Source: Mactromeris polynyma (Eukaryota; Mollusca; Bivalvia; Venerida; Mactridae). Taken from it: 64,000 bases of DNA. This document shows positions 23,760 to 33,255 of the stretch, piece by piece. The translations under genes and the position numbers were made by a program. Position 1 is the first letter of the stretch. Every line of letters starts with the position of its first letter. The notes under the pieces were generated by a model, which saw only the letters and a program-made list of their open reading frames with translations, was not told the DNA's origin and ran no database searches. Where the stretch lies: NCBI GenBank assembly GCA_032209605.1, contig JASFXZ010000057.1, positions 930,001 through 994,000 of the forward strand. Reading direction: 5' to 3'.

Positions 23760-24205
23760 TTAATAGTTAGAATCGCATCCCATGCTTGCTCAGCACACAT
23801 GTTTACTTGTAGTGCGACCTTTATTGAACTCTAGCTTCAATCGCAACGTCTCGGCAATTTCTGTATGGTTCGGAAATCAGATAATAACCGATGTTATCCG
23901 AATGCTCTACCTTATTCCTAACAATACGGAATAACGGACTGGTTTATAAGTCTTCGATGAAATGAATTATTTTTAAAATATGCAATAAAGATTAACAGTA
24001 ACTGCAGCTGTTATTTAACGATTTGTTACAGTATTCAGTGTGCGGTAAAATAATGGTCAGAATCCGATTCCGGAATATTGTTCCAACTCGTCTGCCGAGC
24101 GCGTCCAGGTACAAGATAATTCCTTTGTTTTCTATAAATAGTACTTTCTGAGAGCGGGAAATTTTTATGAATGAAAGCGGGAATTGTTTGTGAATGAATC
24201 GTATC
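23760..24205 (+). repeat. Dispersed repeat, copy 2 (paralogue at 11280-11760)
   Basis: Collinear with copy 1 except that it lacks the 92-bp insertion: GCTCAGCACACATGTTTACT here stands where copy 1 has the duplicated GACAGACAT. It serves as the empty-site comparison for that insertion. Confidence 0.8.
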
Positions 24206-24650
24206 GACGATATACTTAGTAACCTCGGCTGGCAACAAACATGGGGTCAACAACAACAAGAAATGTATCCGAATGAAGCACTTGTTTCCGATAGAAAATA
24301 CTCCTCCCTCAATTCATCGATTTCTCATTTTTATGTGTCAAAAAGAAGTTGTTACCTAGGACATTTTAACCAAAAACACTTAAACAATAATTCAACAATA
24401 ATTTTTGAACCAGATATTTCACTTTAAAATAAAATTCTCACGATGGATTCGGAAACGAAGATCGGATGTCACGTCAGTTCGACATGTTGATTGGTCGAAT
24501 TGGTTGTATGCAAATGATGCGCAGTGATACATAGAGTGGTATCAAACTCGTCTAACTCTGCCACGGCTGTTTCCAAAATTATGGTTACTAAAGACATGGG
24601 GCTAACGCCCCAGTCTAAAAATAGATTCAGTTATAAATAGATGCTCCTAC

Positions 24651-24709
24651 CATAGTCTCCAAAATTTCGTTATTCCATTAAAGGCCCTGCCCTCATGGGC
24701 GGCGCCAAT
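24651..24709. repeat. 59-bp GC-rich repeat, copy 2
   Basis: Second copy of the block at 18948-19006, with the same start (CATAGTCTC) and end (GGGCGGCGCCAAT). Confidence 0.75.
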
Positions 24710-26654
24710 AAATGGAACCAGTGTACTCCCTGGATGATAAAATACCTCCAGTTTATATATATGCTTTCAGTTACCATAGCTCCCAAAGGAATTCCATATT
24801 AAAATTGCCATATTTACTTGTAGTTCACATTTAGTATGTAGATATATTGATGTGATTTAAGTTATGTGACATGAAACATGAATAAGATGAATTTATGTGT
24901 ATAACATTGCTTTGTAGTGTAATGTGATATAGTTAATGACTACAAAATAACGTGGGTTATATGATTTACTACCAGTATTGCATAATATACCCTGCAGATT
25001 TCTATCTGTATAATACAATAAGGGGAATATGATTGTGCCATTTTGCTTATAATTGTAACTTTTCCCTCTATTATATGACCTGACATATATAAGTGTCTAT
25101 TAAAAATTGTTTATGCACACCATTAACTCTTTGTACCTACGTTTGTTTGTTTCCAAATATTTGAATATCTAGAAATTTTATCTTTTTATCAAAGAACGAG
25201 ATACCAGGGTATATTTGAAATAACTGGTTAACTTGATTTAGCATATAACATAGAAACAGGTTGGCATTCATTTGAGTTGTAGTCATGTGTGTCCTTCTGC
25301 CCTTGCCTTGTCTTTAATCTATATATTATAAGCATCATTTAACTAAGGTCAGAAGGTTTGAAGTTCATTTTTCAGCTTCTGAATTGCTAATATGTGATCT
25401 ACAAATGTGTGTTTAATGTTAATTCTGACAATTTGGATACAAAATATGCACTGAATACTTGGTTAAATAACTGATTATCCGGCAAATCAGGTTTAGATGA
25501 AAGATGTGGAATACAGACTACCTGTAGAATTGGCAACTGTGTCTTCCATGCATATTTAATTCCATAATAATTTCATACCCTGCTGATAATGTGCAGAATT
25601 TTATGATAGTCTAATTGGGTTGTGAAGTGGTTTGTGGGAAATTTACTGAAAATTTAAAGTCTTGCTAATGTGTTTATTGGATAACTGGAAGTAAAACCAT
25701 GGGTACTTCAATTAAGTGCAGCATTATATTACTTTAATTTTTAAAGAAAACACATTGTTGCTTTGATGTGAAATATGAGTATATGTGCTTAACACTTACA
25801 TTGCATTTTGTGTGATTTTCTGGAATATATAATGCAGAGTTCGGTTCAAGGACCAATATTGTTGTGATTTGATTGTAAATATGTAGATTTGCAGCAGAGA
25901 AGTGGTAGGTTGATCCATAGTGTTAATTATTTGTTTTAGATCATTCTCCTACTTTCTGTGGCATAGTAGTTTTCATTGAAGGTAAGTATGATTATATGAC
26001 TATTAGAATTTAAAGATAATAATTGTATAAAGGGTGTTACACTGACATTATTGGAGAATTTTAACAATGCTGCTACTTGTTGGTGCTTACCAAGGACTGG
26101 AGTATTGTCATAAAACATATTATTAATTTACCTATTATATCTATAAAGTTTTGATGAACTCCTTTTTAAACTAAAGAAATGTTAGATATCATTAATATAT
26201 CCATTTGAAGAAAATATGGTATACTGTTTTGATAATGTCAGCATGTTGATACATCTGGCTGATGACCATTTGAGTGCCGCTGTACAATTTCCAACCTCTT
26301 CTTTAAGTCACCTCATTTCCAGAAAAAGTCATATGTGACGTCACCATGTACTGACAGTAAGCAATATTTGCCCCATATGGCAATATGAAAATGAAATGAC
26401 CATATGGAGTAAATAGTGTTTCCTGCTTGCAAATAGTGTCATCTCATGTTGCATTTTCTTGAAAAGATGTCACTTACAGAAGAGGTTGTAAATCCCACAG
26501 CAGCGCTCACTGGTTTCTGATCAATGACTGCAGAACAGCCTTTCACAGGTTTATAGCAAATGATTTTGAGTCTGAAGATCAAGGTCACAGTGACCATGAG
26601 GTAGATAATGGTTTGCAATTACTTAATTGTAATTCAATTGAGGAGGCTCTAGGC

Positions 26655-26657
26655 TTA
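26655..26657. repeat. Candidate 3-bp target-site duplication TTA (left)
   Basis: TTA here and at 31112-31114 flank the inverted ends TAGTCCAGTGGCTTA. Three bases can match by chance, so this is suggestive only; it agrees with the 3-4 bp duplications I recall for Academ elements. Confidence 0.5.
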
Positions 26658-27600
26658 TAGTCCAGTGGCTTACCTCCCGAAATCACAATGTTTGTGCACT
26701 TTTGGAAACAAGCATGAAATTTTGCACACATATACATATAACCATTACAGACTTTTTCTGCTGTAGAACCACTTCGACAGCGCCACCTGGTGCCAGGTGG
26801 CGCCGCGCCACCTGGCGGCAGAGGTGGGAGTTTTTTGCTTATATATTTACATAAATGACCATAACTTTTGATGTAGGTAACATTTTTACATTCTGTTTGC
26901 AGCATATATGTCTTGTTACATAATAGCATAAAATGGAAACACTTCTGCAGCGCCCCCTGGTGTCATGTGGCACCACATAGCGCCACCTGGCGGCAGAGGT
27001 GGGATTTTTTGCTTATATATTTACATAAATGACCATAACTTTTGATCTAGGTAACATTTTTACATTCTGTTTGCAGCATATATGTCTTGTTACATAATAG
27101 CATAAAATGGAAACACTTCTGCAGCGCCCCCTGGTGTCATGTGGCACCACATAGCGCCACCTGGCGGCAGAGGTGGGATTTTTTGCTTATATATTTACAT
27201 AAATGACCATAACTTTTGATCTAGGTAACATTTTTACATTCTGTTTGCAGCATATATGTCTTGTTACATAATAGCATAAAATGGAAACACTTCTGCAGCG
27301 CCCCCTGGTGTCATGTGGCACCACATAGCGCCACCTGGCGGCAGAGGTGGGATTTTTTGCTTATATATTTACATAAATGACCATAACTTTTGATATAGGT
27401 AACATTTTTACATTCTGTTTGCAGCATATATGTCTTGTTACATCATAGCATAACATAGAAACACTTGTGCAGGGTCACATGGTATCTAAGTGGTGCAGAA
27501 GTGGCAGAAGTGCTTAATAATAAAGTTCGATCTACCGTAGTTGGAATATGTGTATTCAGTTTTCAGACGATAATATATGTGCATTTGTGCAAACAACTAT
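26658..27600. repeat. Left terminal inverted repeat, 943 bp
   Basis: Matches 30348-31111 in reverse complement up to CAAACAACTAT at 27600. It differs mainly by carrying one more 174-bp unit and by a small difference just inside the tip (CCTCCCGAAATCACA on the left, GCAAA on the right). Confidence 0.92.
26808..27464. repeat. 174-bp tandem repeats, left arm, about 3.8 units
   Basis: Units start at CCACCTGGCGG at 26808, 26983, 27157 and 27331, that is 175, 174 and 174 bp apart. Each contains ACATAAATGACCATAACTTT, CATTCTGTTTGCAGCATATA, TGTTACATAATAGCATAAAA and CTTCTGCAGCGCCCCCTGG. The middle units are nearly identical to one another. The fourth breaks off near 27464. Confidence 0.95.
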
Positions 27601-28009
27601 ATTATTTGTTGCATGTGCTCACTGCTACTAATTATATATTATTCTAGTAGAAGCATTAATGGCAGGTATCACCATCTAGTGGCATAGTTGACTCATCTTA
27701 CATATATGCAAGTGAGTTACCTCCAATACATAGTCATGCTTAATTGTCTTGATATATATAAATTTCACTGTTTCAGTCACAAGCGACAATTTAAGTCCCC
27801 TATATTGGGATCAAGTGTTCTTAATAATGCCACTAATTGTCGATGGAGAATGCAAATGTTAATTAGAACACGACATGGTAATGTCATCTTATAACGAAAA
27901 TATCCACAACATTGCCTCCAAAGCATACCAGATGTGTTTGCCTTGGTATGTCAATTGCTTTTTGTTCGGTCACAAGCAATCATTTATCTCCCTTAATTAT
28001 GTCAATTGT
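27601..28009. other. 3' flank of the transposon frame
   Basis: Unique AT-rich sequence between the left inverted repeat and the end of the minus-strand frame, so the presumed 3' untranslated part. It contains no repeat unit and no recognisable coding sequence. Confidence 0.5.
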
Positions 28010-30400
28010 CTATGCATAATCCATGCACATGCATGAACACAGCGTGGTACATGACAACTTAGCACGGAAACATCCACAACGGCCTGTGGTGCACACTTTC
28101 TTGCAGCCACATTTGATGAGCTCGCGACATCCCTTTGATGCTTCTGGTAGCGGGGTCCAATATGGCTCCCATCCATCGTTTGTTTTCGTCCAACCCCACG
28201 CTGCCGGATCTGGTAGTTTCATTTGTGATCTGATCGATTGCCCCCACACATGGCCACCTTGATAAGTAGCTCTTTTGGCATGCTCAGTGAGAGCTGCTTT
28301 CGTTGGAGGTAGACTGTCGTACTTGAATCTGCCTTTTCTTGTGAAGAGATCTTTCCTAACTTCATTGACGTCTTTGAGTTGGCTGGTTCGGTCGTAGACA
28401 AGAATGACAAATCTCTCTATCAGAGAAGTAGCTTCTGTACTAATGACATCAGTGCCGCTGCACAAGTCTACAAATGCTTCTGTTATCTCTGGGTACACAC
28501 GCCAAACGGCCCACATGGTTTTCTTTCCTTTCCCAGCGAATGCGGACACCGTATCACATCCCGTGAATGCGTGAAACATCGGCAACGATGCAGCTTTCGG
28601 TGAGCCTAGTGCACACGCAATTTCATGGGCTGGTAGATAACAAAATCCCTTGCCTGTGCCAAAGGCCACCCATAACTCTTCGACACCAATTCGCTCTACA
28701 TATGCAATCGCTAGAACGAGGATGTCAGTGTCTACGGTCCTGATAAGGCACTTTTTACTGCCTTTGTTTGCAGCATCACTGGCATGAAGAATGACTCTCG
28801 TGTCCGCCTCCTCATGATTGCATGGACTAATGTAGGCACAGTCTGCATTTGGTTGTGAGCAGAGTACGTCTACTCCATCAGTGGCATACACCTCGTGTTC
28901 TGTTTGTTGTCTGTTTATAACAGCGTGTGTCAAAAAGTCAAACAGCTCTACTTTGTTTTCTGCCACACAGAGAAACTTCATCCAGTTCGTCGGAATTTTA
29001 GATGTTCCCAAAACTCTCCGTCTGATCCCTGTTCCTCTCTTCTTCCTTGTTGATTCCTTCAGACTGTCAGGTATGTATGCATCCCAAACCACATCCACGC
29101 GTTGTGCATTCTGTAACTGTCAGTCAATGTATGGCAAAAATATGGCAGAGGCATATTCGTTGAAGGTTGCCGCTGTTCTTGGAGCAAGTAAATGCACTAC
29201 TGCGGCACCATCCAAGATTATACAGTCCACTGTAGGTCCATCAGTCTTAGGAGTAATCAGGCTTTGCAGGCATGGAATCAAATCTGACTTGTTGCTTGCA
29301 CGCAGCTTCCCATGATCTGAGAGACTTGGTGCGTAGGGATGATTCTCATACATGAAGAAGTCGTCTTGGTTAACTGCTCGTGTTTGGCAGGATACATACA
29401 GCTGCGACATAAGTTCGCGATCAACTTGTATGTCAGCTACTTGCAGCTGTGAACGAGATGGATTTTTTTTCTGTGGTCTGCTGAAGAGTGGCAATTGCTG
29501 TTTCGCTATGGGGTCTGAGATGGGTTTTTCTGCCTTCACTAGCCTCTGCTCTACATAGGCATCGTACGCTTTCACGCCTATTTGTTCTATGTTCCTGACC
29601 GTCTTAACTACGGACTCACTGACTATGTCCTTTGTATCCAGGACTAGAAGATCAGCACTCTCTTCAAGAAAGGGATTCCCCATGTCTTCAATAGTTGACA
29701 CTAGAGACATTACCTGCTTGGCAAATGCAGTTTGTACTGCTGGAGTCTGCTCATGGTGACCGGTGTCATCATCTTGAGCAGTGAACGCGGTCTCAAATTC
29801 AATTGTTATCCTTGCTAGCTCAGGTCCTGCAACCATCCAACGTCTGAACGCACTCGGATTTTCTGTGAGGCCTACTGCACCCCCAGATCCCTTCACCATC
29901 GCATTGTTCTGCTCATGACCTTGATCAATTGCCATTCCAGATGATACACGAGCAGTTTTGTGAATCACAAAGTTACCATTCTGGAATTCAGTGTGTAAGT
30001 CTGGATGAACATGTGAAAGCGTGTTCAAGTCTCGAATGTGAACAGGTAACCATCGGGCATAGTTGGTTTGATCCAGTGCAAAGAACCACGGAGTCAGCTT
30101 GTTCAGGGTCTCTACGTAGAGGCAAAAATTGCCATCGCGTTCAGCTCTTACGAACAGCAATACCATGAGTTGCAGTTTCAGAGTTAGCCACCAATATTGA
30201 AAGTGAGGGCATGCCACAACCCGTTGCTCCTCCCAGTCGCCAATTTCAACTTTTGGATCTTCTTCAGGAAGTGAATCGATGTACGCCTGGTACGCCTTGT
30301 GCTTGAGGATGGCAAGGCTAGCAGCTGTGACTTGATGGGCATGTAACATAGTTGTTTGCACAAATGCACATATATTATCGTCTGAAAACTGAATACACAT
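28010..30400 (-). pseudogene. Transposase remnant fused to XPG/FEN1-like nuclease and CXC tail
   Basis: One minus-strand frame of 797 codons, interrupted only by TGA at 29120-29122: 426 codons before it; then seven codons, QLQNAQR, lead into the 3' part, whose residues I number from the GTG at 29098. 5' part: HAHQVTA (20-26), CPHFQYWWLTL (64-74), NYARWLPVHIRDLN, SSGMAIDQGHEQNN and GAVGLTE, a transposase-associated block I recognise from many animal genomes; its own N-terminal neighbour is absent. Nuclease part: DGAAVVH (397-403 of the 5' part), a basic stretch KKRGTGIRRRV, HEEADTR (95-101), TVDTDILVLA (121-130) and TGCDTVSAFAGKGKK (179-193), matching the acidic residues and glycine-rich hairpin of XPG/FEN1/PIN nucleases. 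C-terminus: nine cysteines from C330 to C358, CXC/tesmin-like. Residues 1-17 are encoded inside the inverted repeat. The preceding in-frame stop lies nine codons upstream of the ATG. Confidence 0.8.
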
Positions 30401-31111
30401 ATTCCAACTACGGTAGATCGAACTTTATTATTAAGCACTTCTGCCACTTCTGCACCACTTAGATACCATGTGACCCTGCACAAGTGTTTCTATGTTATGC
30501 TATGATGTAACAAGACATATATGCTGCAAACAGAATGTAAAAATGTTACCTATATCAAAAGTTATGGTCATTTATGTAAATATATAAGCAAAAAATCCCA
30601 CCTCTGCCGCCAGGTGGCGCTATGTGGTGCCACATGACACCAGGGGGTGCTGCAGAAGTGTTTCCATTTTATGCTATTATGTAACAAGACATATATGCTG
30701 CAAACAGAATGTAAAAATGTTACCTAGATCAAAAGTTATGGTCATTTATGTAAATATATAAGCAAAAAATCCCACCTCTGCCGCCAGGTGGCGCTATGTG
30801 GTGCCACATGACACCAGGGGGCGCTGCAGAAGTGTTTCCATTTTATGCTATTATGTAACAAGACATATATGCTGCAAACAGAATGTAAAAATGTTACCTA
30901 GATCAAAAGTTATGGTCATTTATGTAAATATATAAGCAAAAAACTCCCACCTCTGCCGCCAGGTGGCGCTAGGTGGCGCCACCTGGCACCAGGTGGCGCT
31001 GTCGAAGTGGTTCTACAGCAGAAAAAGTCTGTAATGGTCATATGTATATGTGTGCAAAATTTCATGCTTGTTTCCAAAAGTGCACAAACATTTTGCTAAG
31101 CCACTGGACTA
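30348..31111. repeat. Right terminal inverted repeat, 764 bp
   Basis: Reverse complement of 26658-27600 lacking about one 174-bp unit. Its inner edge at 30348 falls in the codon for Met18 of the transposon frame, so the presumed promoter must lie within the inverted repeat itself. Confidence 0.92.
30481..30966. repeat. 174-bp tandem repeats, right arm, about 2.8 units
   Basis: CCGCCAGGTGG marks unit starts at 30607, 30781 and 30956, spacing 174 and 175 bp. The sequence is the same as in the left arm, in inverted orientation. Confidence 0.95.
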
Positions 31112-31114
31112 TTA
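31112..31114. repeat. Candidate target-site duplication TTA (right)
   Basis: Matches 26655-26657 across the element. Confidence 0.5.
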
Positions 31115-32901
31115 TTAAGTTTCATAGATTGAATGCCTTTGGGCAGTAGATGATCCATATTGTTTCGGGAACGGGTTTGTCAATAGGACAAGATCAACTT
31201 GACCATGAGACTGAATTTGCCAGTTGATACCCGAAGAATACTTCAGCCTACTACAGTCAGACTTCTTCAGTTGTCAGTTAGCGACTGTTACTGTTATTTG
31301 TGGTTAAAGGTCAGTGTTGCTGTGACTGAGGGGCAGAAAACTTCTGAAAATAGTTTCTTTCCTCTTACTGAAGAAAACTTAGGCCTACAGACATCAAACC
31401 TGATGGGATGATTTGCTGTGGTCAGTAGATGACCCCTAATGGTTTGGGAATCAGTTTGTGAAGTGTCTAGGTCAAATTGACCATGTGACTGAAGCAGTTT
31501 TCATGAAATAGATGAAGAATGCCAAGGCCTTAACTTTATATATAGACTATGGCTTTCTTTGGCAATAGACGATACACTTCTGTGGTGGCACTAGATAAAA
31601 GTTTACTTGAACTGTACTACCACCTACAACACGATATTGTTTGAGGGAATGTGGGTGTTACAAACAGCTTTTCCGGCCCAAAGATATTGTGATAGCTTTT
31701 GCTACATGCATGACAGCTATGCAAATTTAAAGCAAAACAATGTTGAATGTTGAATGTCAAATCAAATTTGGACAGCTGAACTTCGAAACTGGGTGCTGAT
31801 TTGATTAAACCTGTATTATTATATTGTAAACGCTTGGCAGGGAATGGCTGAATGCATATTTCCTAAATTATGGCTTGAATTCAGACATATGTCTCTATGA
31901 TTGTGCTATGTACACATCCTTGCAGACAAATCCTGGTCAAACCAGGGAACATGTTCCAACCCGCACATTCTTAAGCAATGCTGTGACATATACTCGAGTC
32001 GAGTCCTCTTATAAATCATAAGAAAAAAAAATATCTTGATAAGCTGAGTTTACTGTTATTGTATTGGGAAGATATATAATTCTGGATCTGTGATTGCTCT
32101 TCCTTTCAGTGAAAATTGTATTTCCTCTCTGAAGAATCGATTAATTCTTATGATGTTTACATCAAATTCAATTTTAAGATTACAAAATTATTATGATGGC
32201 GTTTGTGCAGTTTCACAATGTGAAATGAAATATCAGTTGGATTTCATGATATATCAACTATTTCTTTGTGTACGCTTTCTTACAATACAGATGTACTCAG
32301 AGGCACTTTAGACTTTATAAAAGAACACAATTCAAACGTTAATGTCATATTCTGCTCTTTTAATTTAAAACTCATTCTGCTGCATGATCAAGTACTATTT
32401 TATAATTTTTGACCTGTATTTTAATTAATTAGATTGCATGTATGCATTATTAACGAAGATTTTGGAATAATTTAAAATAATGGATTTTGTAATTGCAATT
32501 ATAAATAAACATAATTTCAAATGTCAGACAGTGGGGATTATGTTGCGGAAAATCAAATTTCAGCACATATTCCATTACTGTCGAAATTGCTGGTTTTGTA
32601 CAAAAGGGTTTCAAAAGTTTTGAGTGCTGAGTGCTGAGTGCAGGCTGTTAGGCAGTGGTTAAAGTTCTGAGCCAGGGATCTTGTGAACCTTTTCATTGAC
32701 GTTAATTTTGGTCCAATTTTGCTGTGGTTATGATGTTATTTTAGGCCGACATTGAGATTGTTTTGGACTGATAATGAGATTATTTCAGGGATTATTTTGA
32801 AGTGCCTATTGTCTGTTTATATTTTCCTGAGAACGAACTTGTAAACAAACTTTAGGGTGGTCAGCCATTGAAAACATGTGTTGCAAAATATTGACCAATA
32901 A
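31115..32901. other. Non-coding DNA with decayed bivalve-type repeat
   Basis: At 31120-31620 motifs such as CAGTAGATGATCCATATTG, GACCATGAGACTGAA, CAGTAGATGACCCCTAATGG and GACCATGTGACTGAAG recur at intervals, a decayed repeat of the GGTCA-type class. The rest is AT-rich without recognised content. Confidence 0.45.
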
Positions 32902-33255
32902 ACATTGTCACTGACATATAAACCATGGATTCGAAACAGGCTGATATTGATGAAATGATTGGAAGAAACAATCAACAATCAAAAGTCGACAATCTCCATT
33001 CATTTCCATCCGTTGTAGGCTCTGTTGAACTAATTTCATCCGATTAAACGATGCTTGTTCAGTCTTACAATTCATTATTGAACCAAAAAATGCAAACAAA
33101 CAAACAACAAGATAAACACAAGATATATTAATAACATTTTTTACAGCCGATCGGAACACCTCGAAAGAAAATCTCTCCTCTCGTGAGAGTTCGAACAAGT
33201 CTTATACATATACCTGCCTGTTTCGAATCCGTGGTTTATATGACTGTGACATTGT
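32902..33255. mobile_element. Fold-back MITE, 354 bp
   Basis: Inverted arms of about 42 bp at 32902-32943 and 33214-33255. The left arm reads ACATTGTCACTGACATATAA then ACCATGGATTCGAAACAGGC; the right arm in reverse complement has the same with a handful of changes. The frame within (32908-33198) uses the arms as coding sequence and has no known domain, so I do not call it a gene. The superfamily is uncertain. Confidence 0.75.

Larger units (their letters stand above)
24206..26657. other. Non-coding DNA with one shared 59-bp block
   Basis: No supported gene. It contains the 59-bp block at 24651-24709 and ends in AAGGTCACAGTGACCATGAG (26582-26601), a bivalve-type repeat tract into whose neighbourhood the large element at 26658 has inserted. 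Confidence 0.4.
26658..31111 (-). mobile_element. Academ-like DNA transposon with long repeat-filled TIRs
   Basis: A 4,454-bp element. Both ends begin TAGTCCAGTGGCTTA when read inward. The inverted repeats span 26658-27600 and 30348-31111 and include an outer unique part (TTTGTGCACTTTTGGAAAC, TTGCACACATATACATAT), then a CACCTGG/CCAGGTG-rich tract, then 174-bp tandem units, then an inner part that runs up to the start of the coding frame. The minus-strand frame 28010-30400 lies between them. A transposase-type block followed by an XPG/FEN1-like nuclease fits the Academ superfamily (its XPG-bearing lineage) as I remember it. It is probably no longer autonomous: one internal stop, and an apparently truncated transposase N-terminus. 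Confidence 0.72.

Noticed and set aside
27465..27647. 60-codon plus-strand frame beginning MCRVTWYLSG
   Set aside because: It lies in the inner part of the left inverted repeat and recurs at the right end; it shows no independent coding signal.
28023..29315. Plus-strand frames up to 144 codons opposite the transposon gene
   Set aside because: Antisense shadows of the minus-strand 797-codon frame, with no domain of their own.
32908..33198. 96-codon minus-strand frame
   Set aside because: It starts and ends in the inverted arms of a fold-back element and resembles no known protein.
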